From NCBI GenBank assembly GCA_001941045.1, contig MSHD01000019.1, forward strand, positions 3,560 to 50,364: a DNA stretch of 46,805 nt. Reading direction: 5' to 3'. Shown here in pieces: positions 1 to 8,259 of the stretch. How positions within the stretch are numbered: position 1 is the first letter of the stretch; the number at the start of each line of letters is the position of its first letter. This DNA comes from Lachnospiraceae bacterium Zagget2. GTDB taxonomy: Bacteria > Bacillota > Clostridia > Lachnospirales > Lachnospiraceae. The notes under the pieces were generated by a model that saw only the letters and a list, made by a program, of their open reading frames with translations, was not told the origin of the DNA and ran no database searches. The position numbers and the translations under genes are program-made.

Positions 1-912
1 CATAAAATTAACGAGATTTATGAGATCTCGGACCGGATCACGGTGCTCAGAGACGGAAGGCTGATTCTGAATGGTGTTAAGACCGCGGAACTTGAGCAAA
101 ATGAACTGATCAAGGCGATGGTTGGACGCGAGGTCAAAAACCTCTATGGAGAGCGAAATCTGGACGAGCAGAAGGACTGGGGGAAAGAGGAAGTTGTTCT
201 GGAAGCGCAGGATATTACGGACAGCACAGGCTATTTGAAGGACATCTCTTTCCAGCTGCATAAAGGGGAGATTATTGGATTCTCCGGGTTGGTTGGAGCC
301 GGCAGGAGTGAGCTGGTGCGCTGCGTATTCGGCGCGGACGTGAGGACGAAGGGAAAGGTTTTCCTTCATGGAAAGGAAGTCCGGGCAAACAGTATCAAAG
401 CCAGCATGGCGCGGCAGATCGGTTTTGTATCGGAGGACCGCAAGCGGGATGGCCTGCTGCAGGAAGTGAGTGTAATCAAAAATATCGGATTAGCAAAACT
501 TGCGGCATCCAATCGTGCCATTCTGGATTTTAAAGAGGAGCAGAAGGACTGCGATGAGATGATTCAGCAGATGCGCATTAAAGTGGCGGATGTGGATATG
601 CCGGTTAAGAGCCTGAGCGGCGGAAATCAGCAAAAGGTATTGCTGGCGAAGTGGATTCTGTTAAATCCAGAAGTACTGATCGTCGATGAACCGACCAGAG
701 GCGTGGATATCGGGGCAAAGGCAGATATTTATGCCATACTGAAAAGACTTGCGGCGCAGGGAATGTCAATTATCGTAGTTTCCTCAGAGATTCCGGAAAT
801 TCAGGGAATATGCGATACAATTTATGTTATGTGCGAGGGCAGAGTGACAGGAGTACTCGACGCATCGGAAGCAGAAGAAGAGAAAATTGGCTATTACTCG
901 ACCATGGGATAG
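1..912 (+). CDS. Sugar ABC transporter ATP-binding protein, RbsA/MglA type (5' truncated)
   Basis: This is the C-terminal part of a two-cassette sugar-importer ATPase. It powers uptake through the permease encoded next to it. The reading frame is open from base 1, and its first residues (HKINEIYEISDRITVLRDGR) match the end of the first cassette in RbsA-type proteins, so the gene starts outside the window. The GTG at base 43 is not a real start. The second cassette follows, with a degenerate Walker A (GLVGAGRSE) as usual for RbsA second halves, the signature LSGGNQQK and Walker B LIVDEPTRG. The stop is 12 bases before the permease start, so the two are co-transcribed. The transported sugar cannot be told from the ATPase. 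Confidence 0.93.
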   Translation, partial: HKINEIYEISDRITVLRDGRLILNGVKTAELEQNELIKAMVGREVKNLYGERNLDEQKDWGKEEVVLEAQDITDSTGYLKDISFQLHKGEIIGFSGLVGAGRSELVRCVFGADVRTKGKVFLHGKEVRANSIKASMARQIGFVSEDRKRDGLLQEVSVIKNIGLAKLAASNRAILDFKEEQKDCDEMIQQMRIKVADVDMPVKSLSGGNQQKVLLAKWILLNPEVLIVDEPTRGVDIGAKADIYAILKRLAAQGMSIIVVSSEIPEIQGICDTIYVMCEGRVTGVLDASEAEEEKIGYYSTMG

Positions 913-924
913 GAGGAACAGGAG

Positions 925-1914
925 ATGGAAAAGAATACAGTGCGCAGGAAAAGCGGCATGGAGAGGATTTTCAAGGAATATAAAACAGAGCTGGCGATGC
1001 TGCTCATATTTATCGTATTTTTTGTATTGATCAGTTTTGCGTCTCCCTATTTTCTGACGCGGCAGAACATTCTGAATGTTATGTCTCAGATAGCGTCCAC
1101 TTCGATGCTGGCAATCGGTATGACTCTCGTGATTATTACCGGAGGGATTGACCTGTCGGTTGGCGCAAATCTTGGACTGGCTGGCATGCTTGGATGTATG
1201 GTGCTGATGAATACGCAGAACATATTTCTGGGAGTTATGGTAATCCTTATTGTTTCGGTGGTTGTGGGCTTAGTCAATGGCGTATTCATTGGATACCTGG
1301 AGATGCCGGCATTCATTGCGACGCTTGGAACACAGCAGATATGCAGGAGCCTGGATTATGTCATTTCCAATGCGAATACGGCGTCCAAATTCCCGGATGC
1401 TTACAGTTTCATTGGTAAGGGGAAGATTCTCAATGGTGCGCTTCCTTTTTACATTGTTTTTATTGCGGTAATGTTTGCCATTTTTATCTGGGTACTGGGA
1501 AAGACGAAGTTTGGCCGGTTCCTGTATGCAATTGGTTCCAATGCTGAGTCATCAAGACTGTCGGGTATCAATGTTAAATTTAATACAATGATGGCTTATG
1601 TGCTGGCTGGTCTCATGTGTGGTTTTGCGGCATGGATTATGACCTCGCGTCTGATGGCGTGTGATCCAACCTATGGAGATGGGAATGAGATGGATGCGAT
1701 TGCGGCTGCGGTCATCGGAGGCACGAGCATGAGCGGAGGAAAGGGAACCCTCTGGGGTACAATTGTAGGCGTTCTCCTGGTCGGATTTTTGAGGAACGCG
1801 CTGAACATCCTTGGGATTAATCCCTATTGGCAGGGGAGCGCGATTGGTGCGGTCATTATTATCGCGGTATTGGCAGAAAAACTGTCCAAGATGAGAATTA
1901 AAAAGGCGAAATAA
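925..1914 (+). CDS. Sugar ABC transporter permease, RbsC type
   Basis: This is the membrane permease of a ribose/galactose-type sugar importer, 329 residues, about the usual size. After a short basic N-terminus, hydrophobic helices run through the whole protein. The family's conserved loops are visible: GMTLVIITGGIDLSVGA (about residues 61-77) and the region around IAAAVIGGTSMSGGKGT near residue 250, which is the EAA-like contact with the ATPase. It lies between its ATPase and its binding lipoprotein, with a GGAGG Shine-Dalgarno sequence directly before the start. Expected location is the cytoplasmic membrane. The permease sequence does not give the substrate; pentose, hexose or a derivative are all possible. 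Confidence 0.93.
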   Translation: MEKNTVRRKSGMERIFKEYKTELAMLLIFIVFFVLISFASPYFLTRQNILNVMSQIASTSMLAIGMTLVIITGGIDLSVGANLGLAGMLGCMVLMNTQNIFLGVMVILIVSVVVGLVNGVFIGYLEMPAFIATLGTQQICRSLDYVISNANTASKFPDAYSFIGKGKILNGALPFYIVFIAVMFAIFIWVLGKTKFGRFLYAIGSNAESSRLSGINVKFNTMMAYVLAGLMCGFAAWIMTSRLMACDPTYGDGNEMDAIAAAVIGGTSMSGGKGTLWGTIVGVLLVGFLRNALNILGINPYWQGSAIGAVIIIAVLAEKLSKMRIKKAK

Positions 1915-2003
1915 TGGCTGAAGAATGATAGGAAACGGTTGATCGCGAGAGATCGAAGGATCGCCGGGAACTATAAATAATTTTATTTAAGGAGGAAAGA
2001 GAT

Positions 2004-3074
2004 ATGAAAAAAAGGTTACTGGCTGTATTACTTGCATCGGCGATGGCGATGACGGCTTTGGCAGGCTGTGGTTCGTCGTCCACATCGACGGAGTCTTCCT
2101 CGACAGAAGAGGCTGAGGAGACGGAAGAAGAGGAGGCAGAGGAAGTCACAGAAGAGGCGGAAGCTGAAACGGAAGAGGCCGCGGAGACTTCGCTTTCCGG
2201 TGTGAAGATTGCTTATCTGACTCCGTCGCTGGATTTGCCGTTCTGGAGATATGTAAAGTACGGCATTGAGAACGAGGTAGAGAATCTGATTCCGGATTCC
2301 GAGGTCGTTGTATATGATTCAAAGGATGACGCGAATACCCAGCTTTCCAACGCGCAGGATGCGATTACCAAGCAGGTAGATGCCATCATCATTTCCCCGA
2401 CAGACAGTGCTTCTTGCGTAGCGGTTCTGTCTGAAGCTGAGGAAGCCGGAGTTCCGGTTGTTATCTGCGATATCGGCACAGACTCCGGTACTTATGCAGC
2501 CTTCATTTCTACCGATAACGAGGCGGGCGCAAAAGAGCTCGGCGAGTATATCGCTTCTCTTCTGGAAGACGGCGACACCGTTGCGCAGATCACGCTGAAC
2601 CAGGCGAGAATTAACGGCGTTCTTCGTAAGGATGGCTTTGACGAAGGTATTTCCGTGAAGGATATCACCGATGTTGATTTCAAACAGATGGAGAAGGTGA
2701 ACAGAGAAGAGGGCGAAACCTATGCACAGGATCTGATCACGGCATATCCGGATCTGAAGGCGATCTTCTGCCACTCCGAGGATCCGTCCATGGGTGCTGT
2801 ATCTGCATTGCAGGCAGCGGGCAGAGAGGATGTTCTCATTGCGGCGTTTGACTGCTCTGACGAAGTTGTTGAGGCGATTCAGAATGGCGAGATCGCAGCG
2901 ACGGCAGCACAGCAGCCGGTTGTTATGGGCAGAACCTCTGTACAGTGCATCGAAAAGATTCTGACCGGACAGGAAGTGGAGCAGGAGATTCAGCTTGGCA
3001 CGCTTCTCGTGACAAAAGACAATATTGATGAGGTGTATGATACGCTTGTTGAGGTAGCTCTGACAGACGAGTAA
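2004..3074 (+). CDS. Sugar-binding lipoprotein of an RbsB-type ABC importer
   Basis: This is the substrate-capturing lipoprotein for the upstream RbsA/RbsC pair, 356 residues. It has a lipoprotein signal peptide with lipobox LAGC (cysteine near residue 22), then an acidic Ser/Glu/Thr-rich linker of about 45 residues that spaces the domain from the membrane. The periplasmic-binding-protein type I fold starts near residue 66 (GVKIAYLTPSLDLPFW). It contains the family motif DAIIISPTDS and the late segment IAAFDCSDEVVEAIQNG. The start has an ideal Shine-Dalgarno sequence (AAGGAGG). An 89-base gap separates it from the permease, which is common where the binding protein is made in excess. The ligand is unknown. 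Confidence 0.93.
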   Translation: MKKRLLAVLLASAMAMTALAGCGSSSTSTESSSTEEAEETEEEEAEEVTEEAEAETEEAAETSLSGVKIAYLTPSLDLPFWRYVKYGIENEVENLIPDSEVVVYDSKDDANTQLSNAQDAITKQVDAIIISPTDSASCVAVLSEAEEAGVPVVICDIGTDSGTYAAFISTDNEAGAKELGEYIASLLEDGDTVAQITLNQARINGVLRKDGFDEGISVKDITDVDFKQMEKVNREEGETYAQDLITAYPDLKAIFCHSEDPSMGAVSALQAAGREDVLIAAFDCSDEVVEAIQNGEIAATAAQQPVVMGRTSVQCIEKILTGQEVEQEIQLGTLLVTKDNIDEVYDTLVEVALTDE

Positions 3075-3101
3075 TCCGTATCGGAAGGCAGGATAAAGTA
3101 A

Positions 3102-3764
3102 ATGCAGAAATTTGAAAAATATTTTGATTTATCCCAGCCGGTATATGACAATTGCCCCGGTTGGCCGACCTATGAGATGACGACGGTAAGGAACGAAGCG
3201 TTTCACGAGAGGGATCATTTTAATGCGGAGCAGATTCGCCTGAATGCCCATACCGGAACGCATCTGGATGCGCCATACCATTTCTTCCCTGACGGCATTA
3301 CGATCGATGAAATGCCGGTTGAGAAATTTCAGGGAGAAGGAGTCCTGGTAGACCTTCGGGGAAAGGTTGGTGCGAAGGAGGGAATTACTTCGGAGCATCT
3401 GAAAGCATATGAAGATGTGATTCAGAAAGACACCATCGTCCTCCTCAACACAGGCTGGGGCTGTAAACGGGGATTTGAAGAAGAGTATTTTCATGACTGG
3501 CCTTATCTGACAGGCGAGGTTGCAGCATGGCTGAAGGCGAAGGAGATTCGCGGAGTTGGCATAGATACTATGAGCGTAGGCGGATGGTATGAGGGCACCG
3601 GGAGACCGTGCCATGAGATTCTTCTGTCTGCCGGGATATGGGCACTGGAGGAGATCAATATTCCTGATGAACTGATGGAATATAAGACCTGTTATGTGAT
3701 GACGTTCCCGTTGAAGCTGAGAGGCTTTTCCGGATCGCCTACGAGAACGGTGGCAGCAGTCTGA
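3102..3764 (+). CDS. Cyclase-family hydrolase (kynurenine formamidase-like)
   Basis: This 220-residue protein belongs to the metal-dependent cyclase family, which includes arylformamidases and isatin hydrolase. The diagnostic metal-binding motif HTGTHLDAPYHFF is present near residues 50-62, and a second conserved stretch (LNTGWGC) follows around residue 112. Family members hydrolyse amide, lactam or lactone-like bonds using Zn or Mn. It begins 27 bases after the binding protein and is the last gene before a terminator, so it belongs to the sugar-transport operon. No tryptophan-degradation genes are nearby. A role in opening a lactone or amide of the imported compound is an inference from context. 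Confidence 0.85.
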   Translation: MQKFEKYFDLSQPVYDNCPGWPTYEMTTVRNEAFHERDHFNAEQIRLNAHTGTHLDAPYHFFPDGITIDEMPVEKFQGEGVLVDLRGKVGAKEGITSEHLKAYEDVIQKDTIVLLNTGWGCKRGFEEEYFHDWPYLTGEVAAWLKAKEIRGVGIDTMSVGGWYEGTGRPCHEILLSAGIWALEEINIPDELMEYKTCYVMTFPLKLRGFSGSPTRTVAAV

Positions 3765-3797
3765 CAGAATGGTCAGAACAATAAGTTCTGAAATAAG

Positions 3798-3845
3798 AAA
3801 ATCCCGCGAGGCAGATGTACCAATATCTACTTCGCGGGATTTTTG
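3798..3845 (+). terminator. Intrinsic terminator after the sugar-transport operon
   Basis: The arms AAAATCCCGCGA and TCGCGGGATTTT form a near-perfect 12-bp stem that ends in a T-rich tract. It follows the cyclase stop by 33 bases and closes the first operon before the regulator's promoter. Confidence 0.85.
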
Positions 3846-3864
3846 TAAAAATTCACAAATACTA

Positions 3865-3893
3865 TTGACGAAAAGATGATAATTTGTTAATAT
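3865..3893 (+). promoter_or_regulatory. Sigma-A-type promoter of the FadR-type regulator
   Basis: The -35 box TTGACG (3865-3870) is followed after exactly 17 bases by the -10 box TAATAT (3888-3893). It lies about 95 bases before the regulator's start, in the AT-rich gap after the terminator. Transcription should start near 3900, at the first operator-like motif. Confidence 0.7.
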
Positions 3894-3897
3894 TTTA

Positions 3898-3957
3898 GAA
3901 AGTTGTAATACCAAAATCTAAAAAGGTATTAAAGTATTAGAATATCAGAGTATTACC
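3898..3957. promoter_or_regulatory. Putative operator cluster of the FadR-type regulator
   Basis: This stretch has repeated copies of one motif in both orientations: GTAATACC at 3905-3912, GGTATTAA at 3925-3932, GTATTA at 3934-3939 and GTATTACC at 3950-3957. The first copy, in the context AAAGTTGTAATACC (3899-3912), starts a few bases after the -10 box. Nearly the same sequence (AAAGTTGTATTACC) occurs at the same place in the downstream operon promoter near 4911. This fits autorepression by the GntR protein encoded next. The link is inferred from position and repetition only. Confidence 0.55.
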
Positions 3958-3988
3958 ATCTGACATCAGAGGGCAAGGCGGTGAAGAG

Positions 3989-4696
3989 TTGGTAAATAAG
4001 GTAGAGAGAAAAAGTGTAAGCGATGCCGTACAGGACGAGGTAAAGCGTCTGATCACTTCCGGTGAGTGGAAGGCGGGGACGAAGATTCCGTCGGAAAATG
4101 AGCTGGCAGCCATGATGGGCGTTTCACGGGTTTCCGTTCGCAGCGCATTGCAGAGACTGTCCAGCCTGGGCCTTGTCGAGAGCCGGCAGGGGGGCGGTAC
4201 CTTTGTCTGTGAGCTCGACGGGAGCCAGAATCTGAATACGCTCGTCCCGTTTGCGATGTTGAGCGGCGAGAACCAGAAATATATGGTAGAATTCCGCAGA
4301 ATTATAGAGAGCGAGGCTGCTTATCTGGTGGCTGTCCGCAGTACGGAAGAGGATATCCGGCAATTCTGGGAGCAGTGGGAGCGTTATAAACGGTCTGAGG
4401 GAAGGAATTCGATGTCCGAGGAGAGCATCGAGCTGGACCTGGAATTTCATCTCATGCTTCTCCGGTCGACAAGAAATCCGATGTTTACGCAGCTGGGGAA
4501 TATCCTGAAGGACACGATCATGGAGAATATTCGATATGCCTGGAAACAGACGAAGAATAACAAGGGAGTCAGCTCCCACGAACAGATCATTTCGGCCATA
4601 GAAAAGCATGACCCCGCGGCTGCCAGGAGCGCCATGTGGGATCATATGGATATCGTATGGGATCTGGTCAGCAGAGGAGAGGGAAAAGAGAGTTAG
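3989..4696 (+). CDS. GntR-family transcriptional regulator, FadR subfamily
   Basis: This 235-residue DNA-binding repressor or activator probably senses a metabolite of the flanking pathway. The N-terminal winged helix-turn-helix is clear (KIPSENELAAMMGVSRVSVR, then LGLVESRQGGGTFV). The C-terminal half is an all-helical FCD domain whose metal-binding residues are probably Asp and His in LDLEFHLMLL and the later His of SSHEQI and WDHMD. FCD domains commonly bind organic acids or sugar acids. The only fitting start is TTG, and its Shine-Dalgarno sequence is weak. The gene has its own promoter and sits between the two operons it probably controls; both promoters carry the same GTATTACC-type motif. 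Confidence 0.9.
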   Translation: MVNKVERKSVSDAVQDEVKRLITSGEWKAGTKIPSENELAAMMGVSRVSVRSALQRLSSLGLVESRQGGGTFVCELDGSQNLNTLVPFAMLSGENQKYMVEFRRIIESEAAYLVAVRSTEEDIRQFWEQWERYKRSEGRNSMSEESIELDLEFHLMLLRSTRNPMFTQLGNILKDTIMENIRYAWKQTKNNKGVSSHEQIISAIEKHDPAAARSAMWDHMDIVWDLVSRGEGKES

Positions 4697-4714
4697 CGAC
4701 TTGTGTTACGGTGG

Positions 4715-4743
4715 GACGCTGCATGGTTTTGCGGCGTCTTTTG
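4715..4743 (+). terminator. Probable terminator after the GntR regulator
   Basis: GACGCTGC (4715-4722) pairs with GCGGCGTC (4731-4738) with one G-T wobble and an 8-base loop, followed by TTTT. It is modest but well placed, 18 bases after the stop. The rest of the gap to the next gene (about 250 bases) holds the operon promoter and no convincing gene. Confidence 0.5.
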
Positions 4744-4868
4744 CGTCTCCGGAACCTGTAGAAGGAAGCGTAAAATATATACAGGAAGGCGGCATGTCAT
4801 AGTGTACAAAAAACACAAGGAAGATTTGTGCATAACTGCCAAACATTGTTGCAAAGTAACAAAAAAGA

Positions 4869-4897
4869 TTGACTTTTCTGCTGGAGTTCGGTATTAT
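4869..4897 (+). promoter_or_regulatory. Sigma-A-type promoter of the dehydrogenase-transaldolase-Liv operon
   Basis: TTGACT (4869-4874) and TATTAT (4892-4897) are 17 bases apart, a near-consensus promoter. Its -10 box overlaps an operator-like GGTATTAT. It probably drives the long operon beginning at 4991. Confidence 0.75.
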
Positions 4898-4918
4898 TTA
4901 TATAAAAGTTGTATTACC
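4890..4918. promoter_or_regulatory. Putative operator of the FadR-type regulator in the catabolic operon promoter
   Basis: GGTATTAT (4890-4897, over the -10 box) and GTATTACC (4911-4918) form an imperfect inverted repeat around the expected transcription start. The right half lies in AAAGTTGTATTACC (4905-4918), which matches the sequence just after the regulator's own -10 box at 3899-3912 except for one base. Binding here would block RNA polymerase, so repression in the absence of inducer is the simplest reading. Confidence 0.55.
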
Positions 4919-4990
4919 TTAATATGATATTTCAATATTTCCATATCTCCATCATGCGGGAGACCGGAAGAGAAAAGGAGGATGAAGAAA

Positions 4991-5737
4991 ATGGCATTGA
5001 CTGGAAAGACAGCGGTCATCACAGGGTCGGCACAGGGGATCGGATTTGCGATTGCCGAGACGATGGCCAGCCAGGGCGCGGCAGTAGGTATCTTCGATAT
5101 CAATGAGAAGAAGGCCGAGGAGACGGCGCAGAGCCTGAAGGACAAGGGCTATCAGGCGATCAGCGGTTATGTGGACGTGTCGAAGGTGGACAGTCTGAAG
5201 GCGATGATTGAGAAGACCGTGCAGGCATTCGGGTATCTGGACATTCTGGTAAATAACGCCGGCGTACAGAAGTCTACGCCGATCCCGGAAGTGACCGAGG
5301 CTGAGTGGGATATGGTCATGGGGATTAATTTAAAGAGCGTATTCTTCGCGTCGCAGCAGGCGCTTCCTTATCTGAAAGAGCGCAAGCAGCCCAGGATTAT
5401 CAATATCTCCTCCCTGGCAGGACGGATGGGCGGTTATGAGACGGGCATGAGCTACACAGCGTCCAAGGGTGGCGTGATCTCTCTGACCTACGGACTGGCC
5501 CGCCAGTTCGCACCGTATGGCATCACGGTGAATGCGGTCTGCCCGGGTACGACGCGCACGCCGATCATCGATCAGTGGTCTGACGAGCAGATCGCCGGAC
5601 TGGTGGCGCGCATTCCGCTTGGAAAGCTCGGAGAGCCGAGAAATATCGGAAGCGCGGTGGCCTACCTTGCAAGCGACGAGGCGGAGTTTATCACCGGCCT
5701 GCTGATGGATGTAAATGGCGGTATGTACTTTGGTTAA
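4991..5737 (+). CDS. SDR-family NAD(P)-dependent oxidoreductase
   Basis: This is a classical short-chain dehydrogenase/reductase of 248 residues, probably oxidising or reducing a hydroxyl/keto group of a sugar-like metabolite. It has the nucleotide-binding TGSAQGIG near the N-terminus, the NNAG motif, the catalytic serine in INISS and the YTASK active site, followed by the family's PG motif (VCPGTTRTP). The C-terminal ITGLLMDVNGGMYFG is typical of 3-ketoacyl-reductase-like and gluconate-dehydrogenase-like members. An ATG at 4982 exists, but GGAGG directly abuts it; the ATG at 4991 has a 9-base spacing and is preferred. It is the first gene of the operon and is followed 31 bases later by a transaldolase-like gene. 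Confidence 0.92.
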   Translation: MALTGKTAVITGSAQGIGFAIAETMASQGAAVGIFDINEKKAEETAQSLKDKGYQAISGYVDVSKVDSLKAMIEKTVQAFGYLDILVNNAGVQKSTPIPEVTEAEWDMVMGINLKSVFFASQQALPYLKERKQPRIINISSLAGRMGGYETGMSYTASKGGVISLTYGLARQFAPYGITVNAVCPGTTRTPIIDQWSDEQIAGLVARIPLGKLGEPRNIGSAVAYLASDEAEFITGLLMDVNGGMYFG

Positions 5738-5768
5738 ATAAGTATCATAATAAGGAGGAACATATAAC

Positions 5769-6824
5769 ATGGCAAGTACCTATTTGGAGTGGCTGAACGA
5801 ATCCACGCCTACCAGGTGGTGGCACGATTCCGGAAATCCGGACGAGATCGCACTGGCCAGGAAGAGGGGCGCGATGGGTGTCACGACGAACCCGGTGCTG
5901 ACCTACCGGACGTTTCAGTCTCAGCCGGAGTTCTGGCAGGAGAAGGTGGATCAGGTTTCGCAGGATCTGGACTTTGAGGAGCGCGCAGAGGCGCTGCTGA
6001 AGCTGGTCGCCACTTACGCGGCGGATTATTTCCGGGACATCTATGACAGCACGGACGGGAGGCATGGACTTGCGCTCGGTCAGCTGAATCCGGGACGCGC
6101 AGGCGACGCGGAAGGCATGCTGGCGCAGGCCAGAAGAGTGCACAGCTGGAGACCGAATGTGGCGGTGAAGCTTCCGACCACGAGAGCAGGCCTGGAGGTC
6201 ATGGAGCAGATCGCGGAGGAAGGAATTCCGATCTGCGCGACGATCAACGTATCTGTATCCCAGGGTCTGGCGGTTGCGGAAGCCTATGAGAAGGGCAAGA
6301 AGCGCGCGATCGAAAAGGGTGTGAAGCCGGCGCTGTGCCTTGTAGTGCAGCAGGTTGGACGTCTGGATGATTACATCCGCGACGTGGCGAAGGATATGAA
6401 GGCAGACGTCTCCGAGAGTGACATCATTATGTCGGGTCTTGCGGTGGCGAAGCGGACCTACAGCATTTTTCAGGAGAGAGGCTACTCTTCCGTGATTATG
6501 CCGGCAGGACTGCGCGGAACATATCATCTGACGGAGCTGGCGGGGGCCGATATGACCTTCACGATCAATACGCGTGTGCAGGATATGATCCTCGAGGCGG
6601 ATCCGGAGAGAGTCGAGCGCATCAATGAGCCGATCGATCCGGCGATCATCGACCGCCTGATGAAGATTCCGGAGTTTGTACGTGCGTATGAGCCGGACGG
6701 CCTGAAGCCCGCGGAGTACATCACCTACGGCGTTGTGCAGAAGCTGTTGTCTCAGTTCATGGAGACCGGCTGGGCGCCGCTGGAGACCTACTGCTCCACC
6801 AAAAAGTCCGGCAGATGGATCTAA
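5769..6824 (+). CDS. Transaldolase-family protein (copy 1)
   Basis: This 351-residue protein is a transaldolase-like TIM barrel. Family enzymes transfer or cleave a dihydroxyacetone unit through a Schiff base on lysine. The family's GVTTNPVLTYR is near the N-terminus, and the likely Schiff-base lysine lies in VAVKLPTTRAGLEVM. Other motifs are ATINVSVSQ and IMPAGLRGTYHLTELAGAD. It is longer than small fructose-6-phosphate-aldolase-type members (about 220) and resembles a second copy at 12685 throughout its length. It has a strong AAGGAGG Shine-Dalgarno sequence and sits between the dehydrogenase and the Liv transporter. The true substrate is unknown; a pentose-phosphate role is unlikely given the context. 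Confidence 0.85.
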   Translation: MASTYLEWLNESTPTRWWHDSGNPDEIALARKRGAMGVTTNPVLTYRTFQSQPEFWQEKVDQVSQDLDFEERAEALLKLVATYAADYFRDIYDSTDGRHGLALGQLNPGRAGDAEGMLAQARRVHSWRPNVAVKLPTTRAGLEVMEQIAEEGIPICATINVSVSQGLAVAEAYEKGKKRAIEKGVKPALCLVVQQVGRLDDYIRDVAKDMKADVSESDIIMSGLAVAKRTYSIFQERGYSSVIMPAGLRGTYHLTELAGADMTFTINTRVQDMILEADPERVERINEPIDPAIIDRLMKIPEFVRAYEPDGLKPAEYITYGVVQKLLSQFMETGWAPLETYCSTKKSGRWI

Positions 6825-6829
6825 ACAGA

Positions 6830-6857
6830 ATATCTGGCGGCATGGCGCCGCCTGGAT
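6830..6857 (+). other. Intergenic mRNA hairpin before the Liv binding-protein gene
   Basis: GGCGGC (6836-6841) pairs with GCCGCC (6847-6852), and flanking ATATC/GATAT extend the stem with a mismatch. It is followed by A residues, not T, so it is not a plus-strand terminator. It may mark mRNA processing or protect the 5' end of the binding-protein transcript. Confidence 0.4.
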
Positions 6858-6887
6858 ATAAAAAAATTATCTTAAGGAGGATAAGAA

Positions 6888-8153
6888 ATGAAGAAGAGAG
6901 TATTGAGTGTAATACTCGCGGCAACCATGGTCATGGGCCTGCTGGCTGGCTGCAGCAGCGTAGAGGAAGCAGAGAGCTCCGCGGCTGAGGAAACCACAGA
7001 GACAGAGTCCAGCAGCGACACCAGCTCTGACAGTTCCAGCAGCAGCGGTGAGTACAGCTACGTAATCGGACATTACGGCGGAATCACCGGCACGACCGCT
7101 ACGGTTGGTACGGCGGGTTACAACGGCATCCAGCTGGCGATCCAGTACTGGAATGACAACGGCGGCGTCCTTGGCGGACAGATCGGCTTTGAGTTCTACG
7201 ATGACGGCGGTACGACGGAGGGTGCTGTGAAGGCAGTTACGTACCTGCTCGAAGAGAAGAACGTGGACGGCCTGATTTCTTCGCAGCTGTCCGGTAATAT
7301 CCAGGCGACCGGCGATCAGGTGGAAGCGGCTCAGGTTCCGGAAGTCGGTACCGGCATGAACCCGGCATGGCTGGAGCAGGGCTGGACCTATCTGTTCCGT
7401 TCTGTCCCGAACAATGCGGGCGGCGCACAGCCTCTGGTTGACGCGATGCTGACGGTTGGCGTTACGGATCTCGGCGCGATGATCTATCAGGATGACGGAA
7501 ATACTTCCGCATGGGCATATGTGACCGAAGTTCTGGAGAATACGCCGGAGATCACGCTGGTGGCTGAGGAGCAGGCCATGGTCGGCGAGTCTGACTGGAC
7601 CGGAACGCTCACCTCTATCCTTAACAAGAATCCGAACGGCGTCCTGATCTTCGCACAGGGAGAGCAGGCCAGCCTGATGATCAAGCAGCTCAGAGAGCTC
7701 GGCTACGAGGGATACATCTTTGGACCGGAGACTTTCTCCCTTCCGGATATCCGTAACGTGGCGGGCGACGGCGCGAACGGTATCATCTTCTTTGCACCGC
7801 ACTGCATCCCGGATTCTGCTGATGAGGCGAACAGCGAAGCCGAGCAGGAGTTCCTGGAGCTCTATGAGGCGGCATACGGCGAGCTGCCGGCATCTGACGT
7901 TGCCTACCGTGCATGGGATGCGACGAACATCCTGCTGACCGCTGTCGAGCAGGCCGGCACGGCTGACGGCCCGACGGTCCGTGACACGATCGCGAATCTG
8001 AAGATCGATATCCTGGCCGGAAGCGCAGACTTCTCCGCTTACGACAACGGCGAGTGCCTGAGCGGACAGCAGATCTATATCACTCATGAAGGAAAGAACA
8101 TCCTGTTCAGCACGTTCTGCGAGGAGAATGATCCGTCTCTCTACATGCAGTAA
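6888..8153 (+). CDS. Liv-type ABC transporter substrate-binding lipoprotein
   Basis: This 421-residue extracellular lipoprotein captures the ligand for the Liv-type importer that follows. It has a signal peptide with lipobox LLAGC (cysteine near residue 22) and a Ser/Glu/Thr linker. The type I periplasmic-binding domain begins around residue 55 (YVIGHYGGITGTTATVG) and includes GYNGIQLAIQYWNDNGGVLGG, the hallmark of LivJ/AmiC-like receptors. It has a strong AAGGAGG Shine-Dalgarno sequence. The family binds branched-chain amino acids, but also urea, amides, aromatic acids and other small molecules. Given the sugar-metabolism genes around it, the ligand may not be an amino acid. Confidence 0.92.
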   Translation: MKKRVLSVILAATMVMGLLAGCSSVEEAESSAAEETTETESSSDTSSDSSSSSGEYSYVIGHYGGITGTTATVGTAGYNGIQLAIQYWNDNGGVLGGQIGFEFYDDGGTTEGAVKAVTYLLEEKNVDGLISSQLSGNIQATGDQVEAAQVPEVGTGMNPAWLEQGWTYLFRSVPNNAGGAQPLVDAMLTVGVTDLGAMIYQDDGNTSAWAYVTEVLENTPEITLVAEEQAMVGESDWTGTLTSILNKNPNGVLIFAQGEQASLMIKQLRELGYEGYIFGPETFSLPDIRNVAGDGANGIIFFAPHCIPDSADEANSEAEQEFLELYEAAYGELPASDVAYRAWDATNILLTAVEQAGTADGPTVRDTIANLKIDILAGSADFSAYDNGECLSGQQIYITHEGKNILFSTFCEENDPSLYMQ

Positions 8154-8189
8154 TGAATCACTCAGAAATATCATAAGACAGGAAGACGA

Positions 8190-8224
8190 GGGCCGTAAGG
8201 CGATCCTTACGGCCCGCCTTCTTT
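8190..8224 (+). terminator. Intra-operon terminator-like hairpin after the binding-protein gene
   Basis: GGGCCGTAAGG (8190-8200) and CCTTACGGCCC (8205-8215) form a perfect 11-bp stem with a 4-base loop, followed by GCCTTCTTTT. The permease starts 35 bases later with no obvious promoter, so this probably causes partial termination and raises binding protein over membrane components. Confidence 0.8.
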
Positions 8225-8259
8225 TCGTAAAATGAGTAGGAAAGTGAGAAGGTGAATAT

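Noticed and set aside
4703-4927. A 74-codon plus-strand ORF between the GntR gene and the SDR gene
   Set aside because: It crosses the probable terminator and the promoter/operator of the next operon, has no ribosome-binding site, and its product has no protein-like pattern.
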